Shown here in pieces: positions 1-10,353 of a stretch of DNA of 64,000 nucleotides (its first letter is position 1; the number at the start of each line of letters is the position of its first letter). The position numbers were made by a program, and so were the translations under genes. Location of the stretch: the NCBI RefSeq assembly GCF_004798865.1, contig NW_025335922.1, forward strand, positions 7,063,257 to 7,127,256, in the 5' to 3' direction. The notes beneath the pieces were generated by a model, which saw nothing but the letters and a program-made list of their open reading frames with translations, was not told the DNA's origin and did not search any database. This DNA is from Varanus komodoensis. Its lineage: Eukaryota > Chordata > Lepidosauria > Squamata > Varanidae.

Positions 1-659
1 TTACAGTTTTTCATTATGTACTGGAATGAAAGGGAATCTGCTTTTAAAAATCTGTCAGACCCTGAGATGCCACCCACAAAACTATTTGCTTTGGTGTAAC
101 AGACTTACCGCTGGCTTACATGTTCCTTCAAAAGTCTGGGTAACACACTTTTTAAGGCCGGAATCTTATCCACATTGACTTAGGAGCAGTAAATTCAACT
201 TAACATAATAGGAATAACTTCTGAGTAAACATGCACAGAACTATATTATACAAGAAAGTTTGTCTTCAATTTAAATTTGAGGCAGGGAGTGTGTGCTTTC
301 CTTATTAGAAATTTGGGAGCCCCTGGTCTTCAGATGGCGGGTAGGAGCCCACCCTTGGACGCTGTGATTTGCAACAGTGACACAGCTGCCATGCAAATAT
401 ATATAGTAAAAAAGTTAAGGTCCCCAAATGCTTGTTTGGACTTATTGTAGGTCCCCATGAGTGGAAAGTTTTACTGATTTAGTAAACTCAAGATTCATTC
501 CAGATACAGGACAAAGGGTTCTGCTATGATGCCAGTCACCTGATCACTGATTTTAATATGCCCCATCACAAACTCAGCATTACCAAAACCCTAAACAAAG
601 GCCAGTTGGAAATGAAGCAGAGTTTTATCCACAGTGCTAGGTTTAAATGGAGCAGCTTT
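1..659. other. Intergenic, mostly unassigned
   Basis: No exon or long reading frame is visible. About 175-240 resembles a short squamate repeat with inverted halves that ends in a motif like GAGTAAACATGCA; a second copy lies at 15305-15415. The rest is AT-rich unique-looking DNA. By human synteny the neighbour on this side would be KDM7A, but no KDM7A coding sequence was recognised. Confidence 0.4.
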
Positions 660-876
660 CTATACATTTATTAAATCCCACTTTTCATAATGTGAGGAAC
701 CCAAGGCAGCTTATGTTATCCTCCTGTCCATTTTACCCTCACAACAACCCTTTGAGGTAGGTTAGAGAGAAATTCTGTGACTAGCTTAAGGTCACCCAAT
801 CAGCTCCACATCATAGTGGGGACTAGAACCCAGATTTCCCAAGTCTCAGTCCAGCATTCTAACTACCATATCACAT
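660..876 (-). repeat. tRNA-derived MIR-like SINE, near full length
   Basis: On the minus strand this reads as the common reptile SINE. A tRNA-like head contains a gene-start-like GTAGTTAGAATGCTGGACT and a box-B-like GGGTTCTAGTCC. The core follows (CTCACAGAATT, AACCTACCTCA, AGGGTTGTTGTGAGG), then a tail rich in TTTAATAAATG. At least eleven other copies occur in the window on both strands. It is diverged and old. Confidence 0.75.
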
Positions 877-922
877 GAATCTAAAAAAATCCCAATGTGA
901 GGGCAGGTTTTATATGCTTTTT

Positions 923-978
923 AAAGGAAAGGAAAGGAAAGGAAAGGAAAGGAAAGGAAAGGAAAGGAAAGGAAAGGA
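923..978. repeat. (AAAGG)n pentanucleotide microsatellite
   Basis: About eleven uninterrupted AAAGG units. It creates long meaningless lysine/glycine or phenylalanine/leucine reading frames on both strands, which should not be annotated as genes. Confidence 0.97.
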
Positions 979-1584
979 TATACAACTGCTGCTATGCTAT
1001 ATGGCAAACATCCCATCAGATAAGTGGGGACATGCGAAGAAAAGACACTGTCTCCACAGTCTGGCCTTTCTGTAACATTGCACTTAACCATGGACAAGGA
1101 AGTCAATGTCTTTCACTTATAAACATAGGCTCAATGGCTTGAATTTTAATTGTTCCACTCACTTCTCCCCACCCCTTTTGCTTTGATTATCATCTTGCCA
1201 GGTTGAAAGTTCTGGAGAATTTAAAAGTTTGCATACTGCTGGGGAAAATGTGTTGGCCTGTTCATGGTATTGCCCAAATAAAGATTTTGAAATTCCACTT
1301 ACCTAAGATTTTTCACAGCCTGATGCCCTCCAGATGGGTTGAACTACAATGGTGGCAAGCTTCCCACCCTAGGGATATGTAGTCCAAACATATCTAGAGG
1401 ATGCCAAATTGACAGAAGGCTAATATGCAATAAAGGTGAGCGTATCTTGAAGAAACCTGCACGATTGAATCTCTCTAGGTGTCTCTATATTTTGAATAAA
1501 GGTTATCATTACGTTATGATTTGGGTGCATTCGCCTGATTATTGACTCTGAAGATTGACTTTGTTGGGGAGGAACTATATAAGA

Positions 1585-1914
1585 CAGGGGTCTCAAACTC
1601 AACTTACCTGGGGGCCGCTGGAAGTAGAGTCTGGGTGAGGCTGGGCCGCATCAGGTATTCACCATGGTGGTGGTGGGCCACTCATCCCACGTGGCTCCCA
1701 GAGGCCGGCACTTTGAAGGCCCCAGGGCCCCTCCCCCGTCCGTCCCGGCGCACAGCTTAGAGGGAACATTGCGCCCAGGGTAACAACTCACACAGGCGCG
1801 TGTGAGAAAAACGCACAGGCTGCACTATCACTAAACTTTGATATCGAGTGGGGGCCACAAAATATCGTCCCACGGGCCGCACTTGGCCCACGGGCCGCGA
1901 GTTTGAGACCTCTG
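1585..1914 (-). mobile_element. Non-autonomous hAT-type DNA transposon, complete ends
   Basis: The element begins CAGGGGTCTCAAACTC and ends with the near-exact inverse GAGTTTGAGACCTCTG. It is flanked by 8-bp duplications ATATAAGA and ATGTAAGA (one mismatch), which is the hAT signature. The 330-bp interior is GC-rich and has no transposase frame. A relative in opposite orientation lies at 60501-60724 and shares the stretch rich in CCACCATGGTGGTGGTGG. The mismatched target duplication suggests an older insertion than that copy. Confidence 0.88.
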
Positions 1915-1920
1915 ATGTAA

Positions 1921-2150
1921 GAGAGCCAGTGTGGTGTAGCGGTTAGTGCTGGACTAGGGCTTGGGAGATTCTTGCATTGGGTTCTAGGCTCCTCTCAGCC
2001 ATGAAGTTCAGTGGGTGATTTCAGGCCACTTTGACTCTCAGCCTAGCCTACTTCACAGGGTTATCATTGTGAAGATAAAATGGAGAAGAGCAGGACGATT
2101 CAGGTAGCTGCCTTGAATTCCTTGCAATAGGAAAAAGGATGGGCTACACA
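1921..2150 (+). repeat. tRNA-derived MIR-like SINE, full length
   Basis: The head GAGCCAGTGTGGTGTAGCGG includes an A-box-like GGTGTAGCGGTTAGTGC; a B-box-like GGGTTCTAGGCTCC follows about 50 bases on. Then comes the conserved core CCATGAAGTTCAGTGGGTGA and a LINE-like tail. It abuts the right target duplication of the hAT element, so the hAT landed at or very near this SINE's 5' end. Confidence 0.85.
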
Positions 2151-2151
2151 T

Positions 2152-2208
2152 AGCTAGGGAAAGCTGGAGTTGTAGGACGTTTTCTGCCTAAACAAGCATA
2201 GGATTTCA
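2152..2208 (+). repeat. Short unnamed repeat ending in a CATAGGAT-type motif
   Basis: The stretch runs from GGAGTTGTAGGACGTTTTC to AAACAAGCATAGGATTTC. It matches other copies in the window at 11946-12001, 18131-18260, 19283-19395, 30096-30162 and 38905-38956 on the same strand, and inverted copies at 2371-2425, 38621-38680 and 51069-51120. I do not know a family name for it. Confidence 0.6.
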
Positions 2209-2370
2209 CGCTTATTCACAAAGGATTTCCCAACCTGTGAAGGAATCTGCCACTAGCTGGTATTACTCTTCATGGTTCTGCCATGCTTTTAATGTTTTGA
2301 TTTTGTTAATCCTGTAGTTTATCTTATTTTTTATTTTCATATTATATTCTATGAGGGACTGCTCAGGCCT

Positions 2371-2530
2371 CAATTCTATGTATGTTTAGACACAAATACA
2401 CCCTACAACTCCCAGCAATTGTGAGGATGACGTATGTGGCCTTCTTCCACCTCTTCATGTTATCCTCACAACACCCACCTTGTGAGGTAGGCTAGGCTGA
2501 GAGTCTGAGACTGGCTGGCAGGATGTAAGA
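2371..2530 (-). repeat. Inverted copy of the short unnamed repeat, then a partial MIR-like SINE
   Basis: 2371-2425 reads on the minus strand as the short repeat (TGCTGGGAGTTGTAGGG-like to CATAGAATTG). About 2430-2530 is the core of the MIR-like SINE in minus orientation (ATCCTCACAACACCC, CTTGTGAGGTAGGCTAGGC). Both are diverged. Confidence 0.6.
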
Positions 2531-4924
2531 AATAATATAATAAGATTACAAATGATTAGATTAGCAATAAAGCAGCAAGGAAAGTTGCAACACTAAAATA
2601 TCAGCAGATCAAACAGTGATTAAAATGCAAAATTCCAAAGATACAAGAACAGCACAGAAATATCCTACAATAAAATATTCTAAACAATTTGAAATGAAAG
2701 CATAAACAATCCACCAGAACCAAAGATGAGCCACATCAAAGAAAAGCAATGAAGCATCAGGAAACAGCTCTGTGTTCAGTTCACTTCTACAAGGTCATTT
2801 TGACTGACATTTAAACAGCTGTGACTCTTCAGAGAAGAGGAAGAGAAAAAGCTAGAGATAATTATAAACCCCAAGTTGCAGTTATTTTGTGGAAGTTAAA
2901 GGTCCTTTTAAAAGAAAGGGTCAGGAAGACTTCCACAGGAACTGTGTTAGTGGATTTTCTACTACCTAACTTTCGGATTACATCCAGCCACCAAAAAATA
3001 TGGAAGTGAAGAAAGAACAAGATAAAAATCTGCTCTGGTCTCTAGCACACAAACAAATCTGGATTCAACCAAATACATTTATTTATTCTTAATTAGCCTG
3101 TTTCCTGTTGATGTAAAAGCCAAGACTCCACTCCTATCAGCCTGCCTACTTCTTAAGATCTGAATGTTGAATCCTACTTATGGTAGAGACACAGATGGCT
3201 GAAATGGTGAAAGGGACCTTCTGCCTCAAGCACCTTTGTCTTGCTGCTTTTGGCCAGGCAGGCTTTTGTCTTGCTGAGCAGATGATGCTTGTTATGGTAA
3301 ACTCTCTAGTGTTGCTGCTTTTATCTTCAGGGGCTCTCTTTACATTTTATGTTTCTATATTATATAGTTTTTGCTCTTTTTGTTATATTGCTAGTGAGCT
3401 GTGTGAAAGTTTAATTGTAAACTGCTCTAAGCTATGTGTTTTCACTAGAAGAGTAGAGTATGCATCTCTTAGATGCTGTTGTTCTTTTGGTTAAAACTAT
3501 ATTTAAGAAACATAATCTCCCTACAATCTTTTATTAGCAGGTCAAACATAACTATACCTGGTCAACTGTAGAGCTCAAAATGTGAAGTAGTTTGCTTTAT
3601 TACTCTTCATGGGTGTGCATTTACCAATGAGTTCACTGGATCTGGGCCTCATTGCCCCATCCCTCTAGAGGCCCTGGAGATAGAGTGGAACCCTGAAGAA
3701 GAAGAAGAAGAAGAAGAAGAAGAAGAAGAAGAAGAAGAAGATTAGTAACACTCTAACCAAAAGGGTTGTATCCAATGTTAGTCCTACTTTGAATTGGTCC
3801 ACCATAATGAATGCGGGCTTAGGCTAGGACTGTCACTGGATAGAATGCCAAGCTAGCAATGGAGAGAGTTGGAATATGTTTTTGAGGAATGCAGTACAGA
3901 AACATAGTATGTGGCAAGTTTCTGTTGGATATGAGCAAGTGTTGTGGCAAGAACAACAGCCTTTGGCCTTGCTGGCAATGATGACTCAAGTTATTATCCC
4001 ATGTTATTGTGTTCTTAGCCAAACTTCTAAAAGCTGTAGAAATGGCAGCTTCAGCTTGCATTCTGTTTGACACAAAGAATCTTTGCTTGCTTGCTCTGAT
4101 ATGGAACTTTAAGGGAATGTTGTGAAACAAGAAAGGGTGAACACAGGTTTGCTGGGTATGTACATTCAAAAGAACATTACAGTTTATTCAGACATACAGA
4201 AAATACATGCAGCATGTAGGTAACCCCCAGAAGGGACTACAAAGATGGATTCTGTACAGGATATTTTTATAACCTATTACTTACATAGGCAGTTTGGAGG
4301 AGGATGGTGGATCAGGTAAGCAGTTTGATAGAGACACATGAGAGTAAAACAAAAGGCTTGAAAGGATTGAGATCAGGGACGCATTTCAGGACAGGCAGAC
4401 ATATCTAAGGAGTACCTGAGGAACAAGATTTGAGACATGGATTCTGATCAGACTAAGATCCTGCTTTAACAGGTCTGAAGCTGTTCTTACAGTGTCAGGC
4501 TTTCGACAGCCATATAATGGCAGAGGGTTTGTTCATTTTGTCCTGATGGTTGTCAGAAAGATTCAGTGCTTTAGTTATATTAAGGGTTTGCTACAATTAG
4601 GCCCCCACTGTTGCAACTGCTTTGGTGGGATTTCATTGAGTTTAAACATCCCTATGTGTGTAGTTCAACTATAGAAGCAAGAGTCAAGACATTACTGGTT
4701 GCTCCCTGCATCATTATATCTCCTCAGGGCTTCTAGCTGTAATTGATTAATTTGTGCAATTAATTATATTTTAATTGTAAATTTACTCCTGAATTGCCTG
4801 AGTCCCTTGTGGAAAAGACACCTGTGCAGCATGCTGTTATGCATATTTTGTCCAATGTCACTTAATCATAGTTAAGCGTGCAGTGGGTGCACATTTATTC
4901 AGATGTGAGTTTTCTATGAAGACA
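2531..4924. other. Intergenic DNA with no recognised gene
   Basis: AT-rich sequence. 3180-3494 holds a 104-codon open frame without similarity that I recognise and with no splice context supporting it. Apart from the GAA repeat at 3695-3740, I see no assignable element. Confidence 0.5.
3695..3740. repeat. (GAA)n trinucleotide microsatellite
   Basis: About fifteen perfect GAA units. GAA/TTC tracts of this kind can expand and can form triplex DNA; here it lies in intergenic DNA upstream of PARP12. Confidence 0.97.
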
Positions 4925-4930
4925 CAAAAG

Positions 4931-5000
4931 GGTGGCCCTCTAGATGTTTTGGCCTACAACTCCCATGTTTCCTTACCATCGACTCTGCCAGCTGGGGCTT
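4931..5000 (+). repeat. Half of a foldback repeat (CCTCTAGATGTTTTGG family)
   Basis: It shares CTAGATGTTTTGGCCTACAA and ACTCCCAT with the longer inverted-repeat element at 54215-54337. Diverged copies lie at 35101-35222, about 38250-38295 and 48580-48625. Confidence 0.55.
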
Positions 5001-5092
5001 AATGTTACCACTAGGTCTGAACAAGGTCTAAAGGGATTTGGAATGTTTCTTGTGGCCAAAACAGGTGCCTTTGTTTTTTCTGTTCTTTAAAT

Positions 5093-5400
5093 TTGATGTT
5101 GTTGTTGTTCAGTCCCAAAGTCGTGTCCAACCCATCACGACCCCATGGACAACATTCCTCCAGGTTTTCCTGTCCTCCACCATCCCCCAAGTACACCCAA
5201 GCACACATCAACCTCTCCAGTGACCCCATCCAGCCATCTCATCCTCTGCCGGCCCCTTCTCCTTTTGCCTTCAATCATTCCCAGCATCAAGGTCTTTTCC
5301 AATGAGTCCTTCCTTCTCATTAGGTAGCCAAAGTATTTGAGCTTCAGTTTTAGTACCTGACCTTCTAAAGAGCAGTCAGGATTGATTTCACAATGATAAC
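5093..5400 (-). mobile_element. RTE/BovB LINE 3' end, 5'-truncated
   Basis: Read on the minus strand, this encodes the C-terminal BovB-like segment (MRRKDSLEKTLMLGMIEGK, then RRGRQRMRWLDGVT). The usual RTE end follows: a GTCGTGATGGGTTGGACACG-like stretch and an ACAACAACAAC-type tail. The copy is interrupted and 5'-truncated. It faces the copy at 6170-6447, making an inverted pair about 0.8 kb apart. Confidence 0.88.
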
Positions 5401-5869
5401 CAAATTATTGGTTGGATCATACAGTATTGGTTATTACATCTGAGGTTCCTATTTTGTCTGACCAGCAGGAATTTCAAGTAGTCCCTGTCTGAATTGCTTC
5501 CTGTTTGAATTATCGTACTGTGGAAAAAGAGAAAGAGCTGGAGGAAAAAGAAGTTTAGAATATGACACTTGTTCTTATTTGTGAGAAGTGGAGTCAGGTG
5601 CAGTTCAGAGAAATCTAGTTTGCAGGAGAGGCTAGTAAGAACTTAGTTAGCTGGAGAAGGCTCTTTTACCTATCAAGAATTGTAACTAAACATATTTATT
5701 ATTATTTATTTTATTTATTTTTATTTAAGAACTTTGAAGCAACTGTAGCCTATTATTTGAAAAGCAACACTTTATTTCCCAGCCTATACCATAAGAAGGT
5801 GTAGTAATGAAGGACTACAGTGACGAAACTAGAAAAGATCAAGGATTTTTCACTAGAGACCAAGGCCAA
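5401..5869. other. Spacer between RTE copies
   Basis: AT-rich DNA with a run of TTTATT units near 5695-5730. No gene or recognisable repeat boundary. Confidence 0.4.
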
Positions 5870-6110
5870 GATATCTGCATTATTCCCGATCAGTATGAGT
5901 GTGAAAGCTGCACAGTGAAGAAAGCTTGCAGGAAGAAAATGGATGCTGAAGGAAGCTATACCTGGACCAACAGAAACATTAAATCAATCCAGAGCTTTCC
6001 TTAGAAGCAAAACTGACAAAACTGATACCAGGGCACATCTTGAGAATGACAGACTCACTGGAGAAGACAACTGTGCTAGTGGAAATTGGTGGCAGAAGAA
6101 GAGGAAGAAT
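5870..6110 (+). mobile_element. Older RTE-type LINE fragment
   Basis: The stretch contains GTGAAAGCTGCACAGTGAAG, GCAGGAAGAAAATGGATGC and GACTCACTGGAGAAGACAAC. These are recognisable parts of the RTE family whose better 3' ends are at 25230-25485 and 40570-40835. It runs directly into a younger BovB-type copy. Frames are broken. Confidence 0.65.
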
Positions 6111-6169
6111 TGAGATAGCTCAATTTTCTAAAGTCAGAACCTGGGATTCATAGGGAGTGAATAGGCGTG

Positions 6170-6447
6170 AGCTTAAGTGGACTTAGAAGGCCAGATACTG
6201 AAGATGAAACTCAAATACTTTGGCCACCAAATGAGAAGGAAGGACTCCCTGGAGAAGAGCCTAATGCTGGGAACAATAGATGGCAAAAGAAGAAGGGGAT
6301 GGCAGAGAATGAGGTGGCTGGATGGAGTCACTGAAGCAGTCGGCGTGAGCTTACATGGACTCTGGGGGATGGTGGAGGACAGGAAGGCCTGGAGGAATGT
6401 TGTCCATGGGGTCGCAATGGGTCGGACACGACTTTGCGACTAACAAC
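6170..6447 (+). mobile_element. RTE/BovB LINE 3' end with readable C-terminal frame
   Basis: An open frame of 88 codons (6177-6443) reads GHQMRRKDSLEKSLMLGTI, then RRGWQRMRWLDGVTE and [14 protein letters not shown]. This is the C-terminus of the BovB endonuclease/reverse-transcriptase polyprotein. The element ends GACTTTGCGACTAACAACAA, the standard RTE terminus. It is 5'-truncated with no RT domain. BovB is known to have moved horizontally among squamates, ruminants and others. Confidence 0.92.
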
Positions 6448-8204
6448 AAGGGCTGTTAAGGACAGGACACTTTGGGGAACGTTCACGCATAGGTCACCAT
6501 GAGACAGAGACAAGTTGATGGCAGGTAGTAACATTACCACTGCAGAAAGCAGGGTACTGAGTTTTTTAGGTGCAAAGGGTGTGATTTGGTGGCAATGGTC
6601 AAGGGTGCAGTCCTATGGCCTCCTTACATTGACTGTAAAGGAGCCACAGCATCCTTTGGCCTCCCAACACCAAGGTCCTCTGATGTTGGTGCCAGACTTC
6701 AGCTGTTGAGCCCCTGCCCTGCCTCCTAATAGCTAGCACAGAAAGAGCCACTGCAGCTTTTTCTCAGAAGTGCACCTTGGAGAGGGGAAAAGGGGACATG
6801 CTGGTGATGGGGAGAAGAGAGGATGCTGGGGCTCCCTACCTACACTAATTTCCACCAGTGGCCCAGCCTCCTTCCACCCCTTCCACCTTGGCATTTTATC
6901 TAGATGGCCAAAAATGGCTGTCTAGATCAATTCCATAAGGCAAGGCACAGTGGCAGCTGAAAACTTTGGTGTATGTAAGTCTCCAAATTGGGAGGCTTAT
7001 GTGGATCTAGGACAATGTCAATACAATTGTACTCTAAAGGCCTTATAGCTGAGGTTATATTCCCTAATTGTGGTTTTCCTTGGGAAGGTTATTAAAAATG
7101 TAGCAATGAGAGCTTTTTTGTAAAAGCAACACATGTAGGATAATCCACACCCTTTCATCAGGTGTGATGCAGCAGCAGGATAAGCGGTATATTGTTTCTC
7201 TCAGTTGTAAATTTTAGAAGTACAAGATTCATGGCTTTTACAGCATCTAGTAAGAATATAATCTAATAAGCACAGAAACCCAGGACTGTATAGAGCAAAT
7301 GCCAAGCTATCAAGAATGCATTCTCTTTGCATATTCTGAGGTGGTGATTCCAGTCTTGTTGAGAAACAGGGCATGACATGGAGCATCTCTAAACATCTTT
7401 CAGTACAAGATGCATTGGATCAGTATGTTTTGTAAGGAATGGAAGACATAACCATATGCAGTACCCTACAAAGAGGATTAAATAAAAACATTTTCCCTAA
7501 GGCTTCAAGTCTTCTATTACATAGCTTCAGAAATCATTTTCGTGGAGCTAAGGCCAAGTAGCACTATATAACACCTTGTTGAAAATATCGTACTCATCAT
7601 TCTAAAAGAATATATTTAATAATCCTTTGTTCAAAATTGAAGAAAACATTGCTAATGATGAAAGGAGGAAGGAGGAAATGGTCCAGGTGAGGGAATAGGG
7701 TTCAGTTTTTCCCTGGATGTTTTCCCCCAATCCATCACATATCTGTAGAGGATGCCTTCACACAGAGGCCAGTCAAATGACAACCAGAGAGAGAGGGAGG
7801 GAGGGCGGTGGGGGCGGCGGGACAGCTGGCACAGCTGAGAAAAGTATTGGCTGGGTTCAGAGGGCTGGTTGTAGCAGCTTCACTAGCTACGTGTCTTTTT
7901 CTGGGCAGAATTCAAGGTGCTGGTTATGACCTATGTAGGCCGATTTAGCTTTACTAGGGTGCCGGAAAGACCACCCTCTTCCATATGAGCCTGCCTGGTT
8001 GCTAGGATCTTCTGCAAACTTCAGCCTTCTGAAGTGTGTCTGTGATGACCCAAGAGAGGGCCTTTTTGGTGGTTGCTCCCATGCCATGCAACTGCCTCCC
8101 ATGAAAGGCTTGGTTTGCTCTCCTTGCGGTCCTTCCACCAGCAGGCAGACAGCTTTATGTGCGAAGCCTTTGGCCTGTAAAAGGGTCTGTTGAGTTTTGT
8201 TATT
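6448..8204. other. Intergenic DNA with no recognised gene
   Basis: No conserved exon seen. A short purine-rich GAGAGAGAGGGAGGGAGG tract lies near 7785. Several open frames under 90 codons overlap on both strands without family resemblance. Confidence 0.45.
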
Positions 8205-8365
8205 GCATTTTTAATCCCATCTTCTTTTCCTGAAAGCAAGCCGAGGCAGCCTACAAAATCTTCCTCTCCATTTTATCCTTGCAACAAACTGTCTGGTAGA
8301 TTCAGTGACTTACGCATACTCAGAGCACAATCCAGTGAGGCTGCCCATGACAATTCTAACTGGTG
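8205..8365 (-). repeat. MIR-like SINE, diverged
   Basis: The stretch holds CCATTTTATCCTTGCAACAA, the minus-strand form of the core (TTGTTGTGAGGATAAAATGG in younger copies), with the tail CCGAGGCAGCC preceding it. Confidence 0.55.
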
Positions 8366-8564
8366 TGCATAGTGAGAGGCGGGCAGATATGAGGGCCACC
8401 TCTGTGCCATGCAAGACAGGCTAAATGTTTTGCCTTGGATCTGTGGGGAAGGAATGTGAGGCCCCACCTGGTTACCTGATACCCAGGTAGAGCCTATTTT
8501 AGGGGCTAGAATTCAATTTCCCAATTCCCAGTCTAAACACTTCCCCGATGTGGGTTGGTGCAGG

Positions 8565-8665
8565 GTTTTTTTTAATTCTGTAATTAAGCTTTTATTAAAT
8601 TTTAATGCAATATTTATTGCCTTAATCCATTTTAATTATGATTATTAGCTGCCTTGAATGCTATT
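8565..8665 (+). repeat. L2-like LINE tail, short and diverged
   Basis: An AT-rich stretch ending ATGATTATTAGCTGCCTTGAATG. It resembles the 3' untranslated tail of reptile L2 elements, in which a run of TTTAATTTTAA precedes AGCCGCC/AGCTGCC. Confidence 0.4.
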
Positions 8666-9749
8666 TTAAGTAGAAACGTGGTTTATATAAAAATAATACT
8701 ATTCAGATACAGTTGCTTGTTTTTCTTTTCCATCTACTTTATGTTTAAGTTTGCTCATCTCCACGACGTGGCAGGCAGAACACCTTCCGTAGCTGTAGCG
8801 CAACATCCTGAGACAGAGATGGAGCAATGGCCATAACTGGTTTATCAGTGGATTGTGAATTGAGGCACAGCAGCAGTTAAGGTTTGAATTGCCATTTCAG
8901 GTCAATCTGCTGATTTCAGAAACCATGGTTTGCTAACAGGTGCAGGTTCAAATATTAAAGCAAAGAATGGGAACAAACATTTTGCATTCTCTTTAAATCC
9001 AGCCAGATAAACATTGATTAAAGCAGGCAGAGGAGGAGGAGATCAGCACGTTGGAATGCACAAGGAACGCACAAGCTTTGTTTTCAGTTCTTAATGTCTA
9101 CCCTCAGCCTTTAGAAGCTTGCCTGAACTTACCCTCTGTCCTAAGAAGGAAGTCTCTGCTGTATGGGAATAATAACGTCTTGCATGAGAATGCTCCTGTG
9201 AAGATACTGAGATGTCTTGTGAACTGCTTTGAACAACCCCCATAGCATCCTTAGTGCTTTCAAGATTTAGACTGCATGAATGTACTTAAAATGTTCTTTA
9301 TTAATTGGTCTCTGCACATTAAAAAGTGCTTTAATTTTTTGTCAGAAAGTATTTAACAGGCCCAGGTCAGCACACCACGTCCTTGCATGCTGCAGAGACC
9401 CAGTCCATTCCTCAAATCTGCCCTGGGCTGCAGGCTCACTCTTGTAATTTTGCACAATGCCTCAATGACTTGGGGTCATTGTGCGGAAACTTAGGGGACT
9501 GCAATTAGAAAGCCCAGTAAAGAACTAGAAGACATTTTAATTTCTCACAACTTGCCTGTGATGTCACACTGATCTGGGGCAAATTCTAATGCTATTAAAG
9601 GCTAGAGGGATGGTAGAACAGACCATGCATATACCCAAAGCAAACCATGGTAGTAGGGACATGTGTAGTGTTTGCACATCACTGTAAGCCGTAATGGGCA
9701 CTTGCAACAGAATGGCCACTGCCACACACCTCAAGACAGCATGGCTTAA
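8666..9749. other. Intergenic DNA upstream of PARP12
   Basis: No gene recognised. Short inverted motifs around AACCATGGTTTG occur at 8920-8940 and 9640-9655. The same motif recurs at 29860-30080. Confidence 0.4.
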
Positions 9750-9945
9750 ATTATTATTTCATTGTGTCTATATCCCACATGGGTTCCTCTTGCCAGGCAC
9801 CCAAGGCAGTTTGCATTGGATCCTCACAGAAACCTGTTACGTAAGTTGGACTGAGAGTGACTGGCGCGAAGTCACCCATGGCGTTGCATGGACCTGGAGC
9901 TCCGGAGTCCGCAGTCCATCACGCTATCATTACGCTCTGGGTCTG
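9750..9945 (-). repeat. MIR-like SINE, diverged
   Basis: The tail-side motif CACCCAAGGCAGTTTGCATTG and the core ATCCTCACAGAAACC / GTAAGTTGGACTGAGAGTGA lie in minus orientation. It ends about 70 bases before the CpG island. Confidence 0.6.
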
Positions 9946-10170
9946 TTAAGCAAGCCAAGAGGCTGGAAAGAACCTCTGACCCAGGGCCGTGAGTCCAAAC
10001 AGTGAAGGCTGGCTACAAAAACCGCGGAGGAAGGCGTAAATCTTGGTGATGGCGCTTCCGCTTGGAACGCAGCGGGGCCGACTTCTGCTCAGACAGACCG
10101 GTATGGTAGGAGGGCAGCGGCCCATCCGCTGAGCTCAGCGGTGCTGCTTGCTCGTTACTGGGCAAACTCC

Positions 10171-10190
10171 CGCTTTCGGTTTCGTTTCTC
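10171..10190 (-). promoter_or_regulatory. PARP12: ISRE-like interferon-response element
   Basis: The plus strand reads CGCTTTCGGTTTCGTTTCTC; the minus strand therefore contains GAAACGAAACCGAAA. GAAACCGAAA fits the ISRE/IRF core GAAANNGAAA, and a further GAAAC precedes it. It lies about 165-180 bp upstream of the PARP12 start codon, inside the CpG island. PARP12 is an interferon-stimulated gene in mammals and birds, so binding by ISGF3 or IRFs here is a reasonable inference. Confidence 0.7.
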
Positions 10191-10353
10191 TGGGCGAGAG
10201 GCAATCGGGCGAGGAGGAAGCTCCCCGGAAGGCACCGGGCGGTGGCGTCTCGCGAGGCGGTCGCCTGGTGGGGCCGCTCGGGGGGCGCTCCAGCGAGGCG
10301 GGGAGTGGGGAGGCGCTTCCCGACGGCGCTGGCCGCAGCGGCCGGGAGCCACG

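Noticed and set aside
1921-2000. A tRNA gene
   Set aside because: Box-like motifs belong to the head of a tRNA-derived SINE; the cloverleaf is not complete.
6177-6443. 88-codon ORF as a novel small protein
   Set aside because: It is the C-terminus of a BovB/RTE LINE, 5'-truncated.
1-10000. KDM7A 3' end, expected by human synteny
   Set aside because: No KDM7A coding sequence could be recognised; a 3' UTR alone cannot be identified by eye.
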